64,000 bases of DNA from Pseudooceanicola nitratireducens. GTDB lineage: Bacteria; Pseudomonadota; Alphaproteobacteria; Rhodobacterales; Rhodobacteraceae. Of the stretch, positions 1-8,856 are shown piece by piece (within the stretch, counting starts at the first letter, position 1; each line of letters starts with the position of its first letter). The stretch is taken from contig NZ_FNZG01000002.1 in assembly GCF_900109195.1 (NCBI RefSeq), positions 566,191-630,190 of the forward strand. Direction: 5' to 3'. The notes beneath the pieces were generated by a model. It had not been told where the DNA came from. It did not search any database and saw only the letters and a list, made by a program, of their open reading frames with translations. The position numbers and the translations under genes were made by a program.

Positions 1-87
1 ATCTGAACCGGGCGGGCTAAGGCCCGCGCCCGGGCCGCAACGCGGATCCGGCGCTGTCTGGTGCCCCCAACTAAAGGGCCCGATCAC

Positions 88-163
88 TCAGGCCCATTTG
101 GTCAGGTCCATTTGATCAGGTTTGCCCCGAAGAAACCGCGCCCTCGCCGGATCAGGTCCATTT
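88..163 (-). repeat. three copies of the hemF stop-region 12-mer
   Basis: The 12-mer AAATGGACCTGA (read on the minus strand), which encodes the last three residues of HemF (KWT) plus the stop codon, occurs at 152-163. It recurs at 102-113, and with one change at 88-99. The two distal copies lie just past the stop codon. This looks like a small local duplication at the 3' end of the gene; no terminator function is visible. Confidence 0.6.
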
Positions 164-1036
164 CGCCATGGGCGGCAGCGACATCAGCACCGCGTTGGCG
201 TCATGCCCGGTGGCCAGGCCGAACTTCGTGCCCCGGTCATAGACCAGGTTGTATTCGGCATAGAGCCCGCGATGCACCAGCTGGGCGTCCTTGTCGGCCT
301 CGTCCCAGGGCTGGACCCGGCGCTTTTCGATCAGCGGCAGATAGGCGGGCAGGAAGGCCCGGCCGATATCCTGGACAAAGGCGAAGTCCGCCTCCCAGTC
401 GCCGGTGCAATGATCGTCCAGGAAAATCCCGCCGACCCCGCGCGCCCGGTGGCGGTGCGGGATATAGAAATACTCGTCCGCCCAGGCCTTCAGCCGGTCA
501 TATTCGCCCGCCCCGTGCGGATCGCAATGGGCCTTTTGAACGGCGTGGAAATGTGTGGTGTCCTCGGCATATTCGATACAGGGGTTCAGGTCCGACCCGC
601 CGCCGAACCACCAGCCATGCGGGGTCCAGAACATGCGCGTGTTCATATGGACGGCCGGGCAATGCGGGTTCTGCATATGCGCCACCAGCGAAATGCCCGA
701 GGCCCAGAACCGCGGATCATCCTTCATGCCGGGCAGCCCCTTGCGTGCCGCCATGGCGGCCTGCGCCTCGGCTCCCAGTTCGCCATAGACGGTCGAGACA
801 TTGACGCCGACCTTCTCGAAGACCCGGCCGCCGCGCATCACGCTCATAAGACCGCCGCCGGCATCGCCACCTGCCGGGGCCTCGCGCCGGGTCTCGGTCA
901 CCTCGAACCGGCCGGGGGCGCGATCCGCCGTCGGCCCACTGTCCTGGCTGTCCTCAAGACCTTCAAAGGCGGCGACGATCTCGTCCCGCAGCTGCCGGAA
1001 CCATCCCGAGGCCCGCTCTTTCTCTGACTGCATCAT
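152..1036 (-). CDS. hemF: oxygen-dependent coproporphyrinogen III oxidase
   Basis: Cytosolic enzyme of heme synthesis that oxidatively decarboxylates coproporphyrinogen III to protoporphyrinogen IX using O2. The 294-residue length fits the family. Family blocks seen include the stretch around residues 95-135 (SLVAHMQNPHCPAVHMNTR, then GGGSDLNP), EYFYIPHR, RGVGGIFLDD, and the C-terminal VYDRGTKFGL and SLPP blocks. Conserved His and Asp residues lie in these segments. It is the last gene of a co-directional set clpS, methyltransferase, SDR, hemF. The start is one of two adjacent ATGs (1036 or 1033). A dispersed repeat sits about 20 bases upstream of the start. Confidence 0.97.
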   Translation of the reverse strand: MMQSEKERASGWFRQLRDEIVAAFEGLEDSQDSGPTADRAPGRFEVTETRREAPAGGDAGGGLMSVMRGGRVFEKVGVNVSTVYGELGAEAQAAMAARKGLPGMKDDPRFWASGISLVAHMQNPHCPAVHMNTRMFWTPHGWWFGGGSDLNPCIEYAEDTTHFHAVQKAHCDPHGAGEYDRLKAWADEYFYIPHRHRARGVGGIFLDDHCTGDWEADFAFVQDIGRAFLPAYLPLIEKRRVQPWDEADKDAQLVHRGLYAEYNLVYDRGTKFGLATGHDANAVLMSLPPMAKWT

Positions 1037-1053
1037 CCTGCGACACCCCCCAT

Positions 1054-1086
1054 GATCATCTTGCCCAAAATACTCCCGCCGGAGGC
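1054..1086 (-). repeat. dispersed GAGTATTT repeat, copy A
   Basis: Read on the minus strand this is CTCC-GGCG-GGAG (a short stem-loop) running into GAGTATTT, then GGGCAAGATGATC. It ends about 18 bases before the hemF start codon. The same core recurs at 15703, 18639, 24121, 25662, 41111, 42397 and 44966. Confidence 0.75.
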
Positions 1087-1146
1087 GTCCCTTCGTCGAC
1101 GCCTCGCCTGCGTCCCGGTTAATGCGCCCCAGTCAAAGCACCGCGA

Positions 1147-1953
1147 TCAATGCGCGGGTGCGGCGACCGGATCCAGCAGGGTGCGCCCGCCGTCCACGGT
1201 GATCACCTGGCCGGTCATGAAGCTTGATGCGTCGCAGGCCAGGTATTGCGCGGCCTCGGCCAGCTCTCCGGCGGCGGCGATGCGGTTCAGCGGCGTGTGA
1301 TCCTCGATGTCGCTGCGGAACTCGCTGTGGTCCTTCAGCGTGGTCTTCAGGCTCTCGCTCATCACGGACCCGAAGGCCAGGGCGTTCACCCGGATGCGAT
1401 GCGGGGCCAGGGCCACGGCCAGCGACCGGGTCATCTGGTCCAGCGCGGCGGTCGACACCGAATAGGCCAGCAGCTCGGGGTGGGTCCGGCGCGCGGCGAT
1501 GGACGACAGGTTGACGATGGACCCGGCGGGCGCATCTTCGCGGTCGTCTTCCTCGGATTGCTTGATCATGCGCTTGGCGATGGTCTGGCTCAGCCGCAGG
1601 GCGGTCTTCAGGTTCTGCTCCAGCAGCGTCTCGACCGCGTCGTCATCGGGGTTCAGCGGGTCCGACACGATCACCTGCCGCGAGGCGTTCACCAGGATGT
1701 CGACCCGGTCAAAGGCGTCGATGGTGGCCGAAAGCAGGTTGGCGATGGTCAGCTTTTCACGCAGGTCGCCGGCGAAATAGCGGATGTTCTCGCTTTCGGG
1801 GTTTTCGCCCAGCTCGCGGATCAGCGCCTCTTCATCGAGGTCGGCGAAGATGACGTTGGCACCGCGGTCGGCAAAATGCTTGCCGATGGCCAGGCCGATG
1901 CCATTCGCGGCCCCGGTGACGATGGCCGTCTTGCCGGCGATGGAAAAGGACAT
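1147..1953 (-). CDS. SDR family protein with altered active site
   Basis: A 268-residue classical short-chain dehydrogenase/reductase fold. The nucleotide-binding TGxxxGIG motif is at about residues 14-21 (TGAANGIG), with an acidic DLDEE patch after beta-2, LVNAS in place of the usual NNAG, Ser151 (NLSSIAARR), and Tyr164. In the family YxxxK motif the lysine is replaced: residues 164-168 read YSVST. The C-terminal block (FMTGQVITVDGG) is typical. The missing lysine, confirmed at codon level, suggests weak or absent classical dehydrogenase activity. It sits between the RsmC-like gene and hemF in the same direction. The substrate cannot be told from sequence. Confidence 0.85.
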   Translation of the reverse strand: MSFSIAGKTAIVTGAANGIGLAIGKHFADRGANVIFADLDEEALIRELGENPESENIRYFAGDLREKLTIANLLSATIDAFDRVDILVNASRQVIVSDPLNPDDDAVETLLEQNLKTALRLSQTIAKRMIKQSEEDDREDAPAGSIVNLSSIAARRTHPELLAYSVSTAALDQMTRSLAVALAPHRIRVNALAFGSVMSESLKTTLKDHSEFRSDIEDHTPLNRIAAAGELAEAAQYLACDASSFMTGQVITVDGGRTLLDPVAAPAH

Positions 1954-1980
1954 GGGAATGCTCCTTCGGAAGGGTCCGGA

Positions 1981-2994
1981 TCAGGATCTGGGTTTGCGCC
2001 GCAGCTGGCGTGAGGCACCGGGGCCACGGGGCGCGGCGGCCCGGATGACCTTGAAGGCACCGGTTCCGGCGATCTCTTCGTGTTCGGCAAAACACTCGGC
2101 CAGCACGGGTTCATAGGGCAGGTGGCGGTTGGCCACCATCCACAGGGTGCCGCGCGGCGACAGGCTTGCGGCGGCCTTGCGGATAAAGGCACGGCCCAGT
2201 TCGGGGTCGGCCTTGCGTTCGGTATGGAAGGGCGGGTTCATCACCACCGCATCGGCGCGGGTCTGCGGCGACCAGGCGGTGGCATCGGCCCAGTGGAAGC
2301 TGACGCGCGGGTCGGTCAGGTTCAGCCGGGCACAGGCTAGCGCGGCATGGTCGGCCTCGACCAGGTCCACATGGGCGACACCGGCGCGGGTCAGCACCTG
2401 CGCGGTCAGATAGCCCCAGCCGCCGCCCAGGTCGATCACCCGCGACCCCAGCTTTTCCGGCAGAGAGGCCCCCAGCAGCGCCGAGGCCGGGTCGATCCCG
2501 TCGGCGGAAAAGACGCCGGGCGCGGTGTGGAACCCCTGTTCCAAGACCTGCGGGCCGGCCGCCCAGTCGGCGAAATCGCCGCCTTCGAACCAGAACAGTT
2601 TTCCATGCGCCTTGTTCACGGGGCCCGAGACCTCGGCCCGCTTGCGGCAGTCGCGCAGCACGGATTCGATCCCTGCGTCCTTGGTGCCGTCCACGGCGAT
2701 CACGCCGTCGCAGATCTCGGACGCCTGGGCGATCCAGGCGCGGGCCAGTGCCTTGGCGCGGGGCAGCAGGACCAGCACCAGGTCATAGCGCCCCTCGGGC
2801 ACGGTGCGGCAGGTCAGCCCCTGGCGTTCGAAATACTGGTGATCGGGGAAGAACCCGGTGATGACCTCGGTGCGGTCTTTGGGCAGGGCGTCAAGGGGCG
2901 CGCCCGCGCGCGGACCCAGAACGGCGATCCGGCCTTCGGGCAGGGTCAGCCCGCCAGAGGCGAGCGCGATGTCGAGCCTGGGATAAGAGGACAA
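1981..2994 (-). CDS. class I SAM-dependent methyltransferase, RsmC/RlmG-like
   Basis: A 337-residue protein of the two-domain RsmC type, in which an N-terminal methyltransferase-like domain without catalytic motifs precedes a catalytic one. Around residues 185-200 VIDLGGGWGYL is the SAM-binding loop. NPPFH near residue 255 is the NPPY-like signature of enzymes that methylate the exocyclic N2 of guanine in rRNA, and the following LSPRGTLWMVANRHLPYE segment is typical. The likely product is an rRNA m2G methyltransferase, but whether it acts on 16S or 23S cannot be settled here. It begins seven bases after clpS, which suggests co-transcription. The C terminus is basic (RQLRRKPRS). Confidence 0.85.
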   Translation of the reverse strand: MSSYPRLDIALASGGLTLPEGRIAVLGPRAGAPLDALPKDRTEVITGFFPDHQYFERQGLTCRTVPEGRYDLVLVLLPRAKALARAWIAQASEICDGVIAVDGTKDAGIESVLRDCRKRAEVSGPVNKAHGKLFWFEGGDFADWAAGPQVLEQGFHTAPGVFSADGIDPASALLGASLPEKLGSRVIDLGGGWGYLTAQVLTRAGVAHVDLVEADHAALACARLNLTDPRVSFHWADATAWSPQTRADAVVMNPPFHTERKADPELGRAFIRKAAASLSPRGTLWMVANRHLPYEPVLAECFAEHEEIAGTGAFKVIRAAAPRGPGASRQLRRKPRS

Positions 2995-3001
2995 GGCCCC
3001 G

Positions 3002-3379
3002 TTATTCCTTTTCCATGGTGCATTGCAGCGGATGCTGATGCTGTCGGGCGAAATCCATCACCTGGGCGACCTTGGTTTCCGCGATCTCGTGGCTGAAGAC
3101 GCCGACCACGGCGACGCCCTTCTTGTGCACGGTCAGCATGATTTCAAAGGCCTGGGCGTGGGTCATGCCAAAGAACCGCTCCAGCACCGCGACGACGAAT
3201 TCCATCGGGGTGTAATCGTCGTTCAGCAGCAGGACCTTGTACAGCGGCGGGCGTTTCGTCTTGGGCTTGGTGTCGACGATGACCGAGGTGTCGCCCTCGT
3301 CGTCATCGCCCATGCGGTCGCCAATCGACATCACGGGTGCCGTCTTCGAAGACCACGAATATGTCGGCGTCTGGACCAT
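3002..3379 (-). CDS. clpS: ATP-dependent Clp protease adaptor ClpS
   Basis: Adaptor that binds N-degron substrates and hands them to ClpAP. The core is clear: [26 protein letters not shown] carries the conserved NDD(Y/F)TP loop that binds the N-terminal residue, followed by [21 protein letters not shown] and a short C terminus. The 125-residue form given here starts at 3379, where CGGAA lies about 9 bases upstream. ATGs at 3331 and 3313 would give 109 or 103 residues, closer to the usual length, so the true start is uncertain. It is first in the set leading to hemF and is divergent from the HAD gene. Confidence 0.95.
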   Translation of the reverse strand: MVQTPTYSWSSKTAPVMSIGDRMGDDDEGDTSVIVDTKPKTKRPPLYKVLLLNDDYTPMEFVVAVLERFFGMTHAQAFEIMLTVHKKGVAVVGVFSHEIAETKVAQVMDFARQHQHPLQCTMEKE

Positions 3380-3494
3380 CGAATTTCCGTCTGGATCGCT
3401 TGGGAAGGGTTTCGGGATTTGGCTCTTCTATATAACGTCCGTTCCGAGCTTTGGAAGGGGTGCCGTGTGGACCCGCAGGAAAAGGGGCCCGGGA

Positions 3495-4196
3495 ATGGCG
3501 CAAAATCTGACGGTCGTGGGCTTCGATGCGGATGACACGTTGTGGCACAACGAACGGTTCTTCCAATTGACGCAGGATCGTTTCGCCACGCTTCTGGCCG
3601 ATCATGCCGAGCCTGATCACCTGGCCGAACGGCTTCTTGCGGCCGAGCGTCGCAACATCGGCCACTATGGATTCGGCATCAAAGGCTTCGTGCTGTCGAT
3701 GATCGAAACCGCGCTTGAGGTCACCGACAAGCGCGTCCCGGGCGAGGTGATCGCCGAGCTGATCGCCGCCGGCCAAGAGATGCTGGCCCATCCGATCGAG
3801 CTTTTGCCCCACGCAAGGGACGTCGTCACCCGCGTGGCCGACAGCCACAGGGTCGTGTTGATCACCAAGGGCGATCTGCTGGACCAGGAACGCAAGCTGG
3901 CGCAATCCGGCCTGGGCGATCTGTTCCACGGGGTCGAGATCGTGTCGGACAAGACGCCTGCCACCTATGCCCGGATCTTTGCCAACCACGGCGACGGGGC
4001 AGGGCGCGGCATGATGGTGGGCAATTCGATGAAATCCGACGTGGTCCCGATGATCGAGGCCGGCGGCTGGGGCGTTTATGTCCCCACGGATCTGATCTGG
4101 GCGCTGGAACGGGCCGAGGCCCCGGAAGACCACCCGAAGTATCACCAGATTAACGATCTGTCGGGCCTTCCCGCGATCCTGGATCGACTCGGCTGA
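3495..4196 (+). CDS. HAD family hydrolase
   Basis: A 233-residue haloacid dehalogenase-superfamily phosphatase. Motif I is FDADDTLW (nucleophile Asp11, acid/base Asp13). Motif II is the VLITKGD segment, a following Lys serves motif III, and MVGNSMKSDV is motif IV with its Asp. A helical C1 cap lies between motifs I and II. The ATG at 3495 follows a purine-rich stretch and places motif I at the very N terminus as expected; upstream in-frame starts would overlap clpS. The substrate is unknown. Confidence 0.88.
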   Translation: MAQNLTVVGFDADDTLWHNERFFQLTQDRFATLLADHAEPDHLAERLLAAERRNIGHYGFGIKGFVLSMIETALEVTDKRVPGEVIAELIAAGQEMLAHPIELLPHARDVVTRVADSHRVVLITKGDLLDQERKLAQSGLGDLFHGVEIVSDKTPATYARIFANHGDGAGRGMMVGNSMKSDVVPMIEAGGWGVYVPTDLIWALERAEAPEDHPKYHQINDLSGLPAILDRLG

Positions 4197-4414
4197 ATTT
4201 TCAGCACGGGGGCGGGTGCCGCAATTCTGCCTCAATTGCTTGTTTAGTCTGCAATAAGTTTTGACCAACCAGATCTGCCGTGGGTGATGCGCGCAAAAGC
4301 GCGAATGCCCCTTAAATTCCGGTTTCGTACGCGCCTAAGGATATGTTAGGCTGTGGGTAATTATAAATGGTCAGTCGAATAATCGGCGGCCGAGGCAGTG
4401 AAGTGAGAGGCAAG

Positions 4415-5941
4415 ATGGAGCGGCAGAATAAGCCGACCCGTTGGCGGGCACTCGTATTCTACTTTCTATGTGCGATCTTTGCGCTGGCACCGGGGTTCGG
4501 TCTCCGGGGTGCGGCGGCAGCCCCCTATGCGGCAATGGTGATGGACGCCCGGACGGGCGAGGTATTGCATTCGCGAAACGCGGACGCCCGGTTGCACCCG
4601 GCGTCCCTGACCAAGATGATGACGCTCTACATCGCGTTCGAGGCGGTGAAGAACGGTGAAATCACGCTGGACACCCCGGTGCGCATCTCGCGCAACGCCG
4701 CGGCGGAACCGCCGTCGAAACTGGGGCTGGCCGCGGGTCAGAAGATCAAGCTGCGCTACCTGATCCGTGCGGCGGCGGTGAAATCCGCCAACGACGCCGC
4801 CACCGCGATCGGCGAGGCGCTGGAAGGATCCGAAGCGGCCTTTGCCCGGCGCATGAACCGCACCGCCAAGGCGCTTGGCATGACGCGCACGACCTTCAAG
4901 AACGCCCATGGCCTGACGGAAAGCGGGCATCTGTCCTCGGCCCGGGACATGACGCTGCTGGGCCGTCACCTGCTGTTCGACTACCCCGAATATTACAACC
5001 TGTTCTCCCGCACGCAGACCGATGCGGGGATCAAGCAGGTGAACAACACCAACCGCCGTCTGCTGTCGAACTATCGCGGTGCCGACGGGATCAAGACCGG
5101 CTATACCCGCGCCGCAGGTTTCAACCTTGTGGCGTCGGCCGTGCGGGGCAATGAACGGATCATCGCCACCGTTTTCGGCGGCCGGTCCTCGGCTTCGCGC
5201 AATGCCAAGGTGGCCGAGCTTCTGGACCTGGGCTTCAAACGCGCGCCCTCGAACGCGCCGAACCGCGCGCCCGATGCACCGGTCTATGCCGCCGTCAAGA
5301 CGATCGAGCAGGCGGATGGCAAGATGCGCGCCGCCGGCAAGGTCATTCGCCTGAACACCGCCGTCAGCCGGTCGCTGCGTCCGCAGGCCCGTCCGGGATC
5401 CGTTGCGGCACCGGTTCTCGTGGCCTCGGCCGGGGGGGCGGCGCCGATGACCGACTCCATGGCCGATACGATCGACGCCGTGGTGGCCGAAGTCGCGCAG
5501 AAGGCCAGCCTGATGCCGCAGACCAAGCCCGCCGCGCCGCGCAGCGCCCCGGAAGAGGTCATGGATGCCTCGGCCGCGTCGGCGGCAAACGGCGTTCTGG
5601 TGCCGGTCGCGCGACCCGTGGGCCTGTTCAACCGGATGCTGACCGAGGAAACCACCATGGCCCCGGAAATGCCGCGCGTCGTGACCCGTGTCTCGACCTC
5701 GGGCGGGCGTCACTGGGGGATCAACATCGGCCGCTACAAGTCGCACAACGCCGCCGAACGCGTGCTGTTGCAGACCGCGCTGAAGGAAACCGACACGCTG
5801 GACGGGGCCCTGCGCAAGGTCGTGCGCAAGCCGACCGGCTTTGACGCGAACTTCCTGGGGATGGAGCGTGAGATGGCCGACCTGGCCTGCCGCCGCCTTC
5901 AGGCCCGCAACCAGACCTGTTTCATGATCGGCCCGTCCTGA
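4415..5941 (+). CDS. D-alanyl-D-alanine carboxypeptidase with C-terminal SPOR-like domain
   Basis: Secreted penicillin-binding protein that trims the terminal D-Ala of peptidoglycan stem peptides. With the ATG at 4415 (GAGAGG eight bases before it) the protein is 508 residues. An N-terminal signal segment (LVFYFLCAIFALAPGFG) ends near AAAA. The active-site motifs are SLTK (Ser64, Lys67), SAN (124-126) and KTG (227-229). After the penicillin-binding domain comes a long Ala/Pro-rich linker (about 275-430). A terminal segment beginning RHWGINIGRYKS has the look of a SPOR domain, which binds denuded glycan at the division site. Two cysteines lie near the C terminus. A rho-independent terminator follows. 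Confidence 0.93.
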   Translation: MERQNKPTRWRALVFYFLCAIFALAPGFGLRGAAAAPYAAMVMDARTGEVLHSRNADARLHPASLTKMMTLYIAFEAVKNGEITLDTPVRISRNAAAEPPSKLGLAAGQKIKLRYLIRAAAVKSANDAATAIGEALEGSEAAFARRMNRTAKALGMTRTTFKNAHGLTESGHLSSARDMTLLGRHLLFDYPEYYNLFSRTQTDAGIKQVNNTNRRLLSNYRGADGIKTGYTRAAGFNLVASAVRGNERIIATVFGGRSSASRNAKVAELLDLGFKRAPSNAPNRAPDAPVYAAVKTIEQADGKMRAAGKVIRLNTAVSRSLRPQARPGSVAAPVLVASAGGAAPMTDSMADTIDAVVAEVAQKASLMPQTKPAAPRSAPEEVMDASAASAANGVLVPVARPVGLFNRMLTEETTMAPEMPRVVTRVSTSGGRHWGINIGRYKSHNAAERVLLQTALKETDTLDGALRKVVRKPTGFDANFLGMEREMADLACRRLQARNQTCFMIGPS

Positions 5942-5968
5942 GCCGATCTTGAGACGCGAAATCAAAGA

Positions 5969-5997
5969 AACCGCCGGTCGCAGGATCGGCGGTTTTT
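5969..5997 (+). terminator. rho-independent terminator of the carboxypeptidase gene
   Basis: AACCGCC and GGCGGTT pair around a 12-base loop, and the 3' arm runs into TTTTTC. It lies 28 bases after the stop codon at 5941. Confidence 0.85.
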
Positions 5998-6047
5998 CTT
6001 TGTGCGTGTCGCGGCGGGTTCAGGGCTTGGGCCGTGTGGCTTGGGCC

Positions 6048-6206
6048 TTAAGGCTTGGGATGATCGTCCCATTCCTTTGACAGGATGCGCTGACTGTCGC
6101 CCTCGGGGTCGTCGTATTGGTTCGACTTCACCGTGTAGATGAACCCGATCAGGCCAACGGCCCCAAGGAACAGCGAAATCGGGATGAGCCAGACAAGGAC
6201 GTCCAT
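6048..6206 (-). CDS. ccoS: cbb3-type cytochrome oxidase assembly protein CcoS
   Basis: A 52-residue membrane protein beginning MDVLVWLIPISLFLG. One transmembrane helix covers residues 4-24, followed by the family signature around YTVKSNQYDDPEGDSQRIL. CcoS is needed for cofactor insertion into cbb3 oxidase. It starts 3 bases after the ccoI stop and is the last gene of ccoGHIS. It is short and easily missed by length cut-offs. Confidence 0.93.
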   Translation of the reverse strand: MDVLVWLIPISLFLGAVGLIGFIYTVKSNQYDDPEGDSQRILSKEWDDHPKP

Positions 6207-6209
6207 GGT

Positions 6210-8384
6210 TTACCTCAGGCGCAGGGCGTTCAGCGACACGGTGATCGAACTGGTCGACATCGCCAGCGCCGCGATCAGGGGGGTGGCCAGACCGGCAATC
6301 GCCAGCGGCACCGCGATGATATTGTAAAGCGTCGCGATGCGGAAGTTTTCCCGGATGCGACGGGTGGCGGCGCGGGCCGTGGTCAGGGCCGAGGGGATCG
6401 GCGACAGATCGCCCCCCAGCAGCACGATGTCCGAGGCCACGCGCGCCGCATCCAGCGCCGTCGCCGGAGAGATCGAGACATCCGCCGCCGTCAGCGCGGC
6501 GGTGTCGTTCAGCCCGTCGCCGACCATCAGCACCTTGGCCCCGCCGTCCTGAAGCGCCTGGATGCGGGCGGATTTGTCGCCCGGCAGGGCCTCGGCGGTC
6601 CAGTCGGTGATCTTCAGCCGTGCGGCCAGATCCGCGACCGCGGCCTGCCGGTCGCCCGAGATCAGGGCGACATGGATGCCCGCCGCCTGCAGCGCCGCGA
6701 CGGCCTGTTCCGCGCCGGGGCGCAGATCATCGGCAAAGGTGAATTCGACCACCTGTTCGCCGATGGACAACACCGCACCCGTGCCGCCGTTCTGCGACGG
6801 ACCGGCCCAGCCGGCGCGGCCCAGCCTGACGGTCTGCCCGTTCAGCTGCGCCTGGGTGCCATAGCCCGGCATCTCGGTCAGGTCGGTCACGGGGGCGGGC
6901 GGGACGGCCAGATCACGTAGGGCGCGGGTCAGGGACTGCGACAGCGGATGGGCCGACCCCTCGGCCAGCGCCAGGGCCACCGACAGGCTGGCGTCGTCGA
7001 TCCGGTCCAGGCCCAGGGGCAGGGGGCGGCCGGCGGTCAGCGTGCCGGTCTTGTCAAAAACCACCGTATCGACCGAGGCCAGGCGTTCCAGCGCGGTTTC
7101 ATGCTTCACCAGCATGCCGCGTTTGAACAGCCGCCCGCTGGCGGCGGTGGTCACCGCTGGCACGGCAAGGCCAAGGGCGCAGGGGCAGGTGATGATCAAC
7201 ACGGCGGCGGCGATGTTCAGCGCCGTGCGCAGGTCCCAGGAATACAGATACCAGCCGACAAAGGCCAAAGCCGACAGGATATGCACGCCCGGCGCGTAAA
7301 GCTTGGCCGCACTGTCCGCCAGCGAGGTATAGCGCGACCGCCCGCTTTCGGCGACGGCCACCAGATCTGCCATCCGGTGCAGCGATGTGTCCTGCCCGAC
7401 GGCGGTGGCGCGCAGCAGCAGGGGGCCGGTCAGGTTGACCTCACCCGCGCTGACGGCGGTGCCGGGTTCGGCGGGGACGGGCAGGGTTTCCCCGGTCAAT
7501 AGGGACCGGTCAAGCTCGCTCCTGCCCTCGATGATCTCTCCATCCACGGGCATGCGTGCGCCGGGGCGGACACGGATCAGGTCGCCGATGTGCAGATCGG
7601 CCACGGGGGTTTGGATCTCCTCGCCATCCACGACACGCCAGGCGCGGGGGACTTCCAGGGCGGTCAGCTCCTCGGCCGCGGATCGGGCGATGGCGCGGGT
7701 GCGGTGATCCAGGTAACGGCCCGCCAGAAGGAAGAAGGTCAGCGCCAGCGCGGCGTCGAAATAGGCGTGTTCGCCCGACAGAGTGGTTTCCCAAAGCGAG
7801 GTCACCAGCGCCAGAAGGATCGCCAGGGTAATCGGCACGTCCATGTTCAGGCGTTTTACCTTCAGCGCGCTCCAGGCGTTGCGAAAGAAGGGCTGGGCGG
7901 AAAAGGCGATGGTGGGGAAGGTGATGAAGGCGCTGATCCAGTGGAACAGATCGCGGGTGGCATCCGCCGCGCCGGACCAGACCGCCACCGACAGAAGCAT
8001 CACGTTCATGGAGGCAAAGCCCGCCACCGCCAGCCGCATCAGCAGATCGCGCCCGGCCTTGTCGGTCGCGGTGACGGCGGCGCTGCCGGGGTCCAGCTCA
8101 TGCGCCTCGTAGCCGATGGCGGCGAGCGTATGCACCAACTCGTCCGCCGTGACGGCGCTGCCCGCATCGACCTGCGCCCGTTTCAGCGTCAGGTTCACGC
8201 GGGCGTCGTTGACCCCGGGATGGGCGTTCAGCGCCTGTTCCACCGCCGAGATGCAGGCCGAACAGTGGATCGTAGGCAGCGACAGGGTCAGCTTGACGTC
8301 GCGGATCGCGGCGCGGGCGGCAATATCCTGGGCCGAGGGGGCGGCCGAACAGGCCGGACAGGCCGAAAGTGTGGCGGTGCTCAT
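6210..8384 (-). CDS. ccoI: copper-translocating P1B-type ATPase CcoI
   Basis: Inner-membrane copper pump (724 residues) that supplies Cu for the CuB centre of cbb3 oxidase. Seen in order: a Cys pair near the N terminus (ACPAC), a heavy-metal-associated domain with CSAC at about residues 41-45, and membrane helices. TGET then marks the actuator domain, and the metal-binding TCPCAL precedes the phosphorylation site DKTGTLT. SAHPLS (HP motif), GDGLNDTAAL and a final helix pair close the protein. The CPC and double-Cys features mark Cu(I) specificity. It starts 1 base after ccoH ends. Confidence 0.96.
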   Translation of the reverse strand: MSTATLSACPACSAAPSAQDIAARAAIRDVKLTLSLPTIHCSACISAVEQALNAHPGVNDARVNLTLKRAQVDAGSAVTADELVHTLAAIGYEAHELDPGSAAVTATDKAGRDLLMRLAVAGFASMNVMLLSVAVWSGAADATRDLFHWISAFITFPTIAFSAQPFFRNAWSALKVKRLNMDVPITLAILLALVTSLWETTLSGEHAYFDAALALTFFLLAGRYLDHRTRAIARSAAEELTALEVPRAWRVVDGEEIQTPVADLHIGDLIRVRPGARMPVDGEIIEGRSELDRSLLTGETLPVPAEPGTAVSAGEVNLTGPLLLRATAVGQDTSLHRMADLVAVAESGRSRYTSLADSAAKLYAPGVHILSALAFVGWYLYSWDLRTALNIAAAVLIITCPCALGLAVPAVTTAASGRLFKRGMLVKHETALERLASVDTVVFDKTGTLTAGRPLPLGLDRIDDASLSVALALAEGSAHPLSQSLTRALRDLAVPPAPVTDLTEMPGYGTQAQLNGQTVRLGRAGWAGPSQNGGTGAVLSIGEQVVEFTFADDLRPGAEQAVAALQAAGIHVALISGDRQAAVADLAARLKITDWTAEALPGDKSARIQALQDGGAKVLMVGDGLNDTAALTAADVSISPATALDAARVASDIVLLGGDLSPIPSALTTARAATRRIRENFRIATLYNIIAVPLAIAGLATPLIAALAMSTSSITVSLNALRLR

Positions 8385-8385
8385 G

Positions 8386-8856
8386 TCAGCGCTTCACATG
8401 CAGGATGACGCGTTGCTGGAACCGGCTGCCGTCTTCGGCCAGCGCGGTCATGCGGATGTTCCAATTGCCGGGGCCCAGGTCCAGCGGGGCCTCGTAGACC
8501 GTGCCGTTGAAGGCAAAGGCGGGTTCCACATCGTCGTTCACATGGGTGGCGCGGCCGACGACGGCGTGCAGGTCGCGGACCCGCACCGGGCCATCGGCAT
8601 CGGTGATCGACAGATGCACCATGCCGTCCTGCCAGTCGGCGAAGATCGTCCAGCCAAGCGCCTGCTGTTCGGCGCGGCGGTCGTCGAATTCCTGGCTGGC
8701 GACATAGGAATTCTTGACCTCGAGCCCGGGGAAGGTGCGGATCGCCTGGGTCGCCATCACCAGATTGACGGTGATGATGATCCCGAAGGCGGCGGTGAAG
8801 CCGGCCAGCACATGCCAGCCCTTCAGGCGGAAGCCGGTGTCGTCAGCGTGGGTCAT
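8386..8856 (-). CDS. ccoH: cbb3 oxidase assembly protein CcoH (FixH family)
   Basis: A 156-residue protein with a single N-terminal membrane anchor (LAGFTAAFGIIITVNLVMATQAI) and a periplasmic beta-rich FixH domain ending in VILHVKR. FixH/CcoH proteins contact the oxidase subunits during assembly. Its ATG overlaps the ccoG stop as TGATG, so translation is probably coupled. Confidence 0.93.
   Translation of the reverse strand: MTHADDTGFRLKGWHVLAGFTAAFGIIITVNLVMATQAIRTFPGLEVKNSYVASQEFDDRRAEQQALGWTIFADWQDGMVHLSITDADGPVRVRDLHAVVGRATHVNDDVEPAFAFNGTVYEAPLDLGPGNWNIRMTALAEDGSRFQQRVILHVKR

Noticed and set aside
4466-5965. 499-codon minus-strand frame opposite the carboxypeptidase gene
   Set aside because: A shadow frame; the plus-strand protein has all three penicillin-binding motifs.
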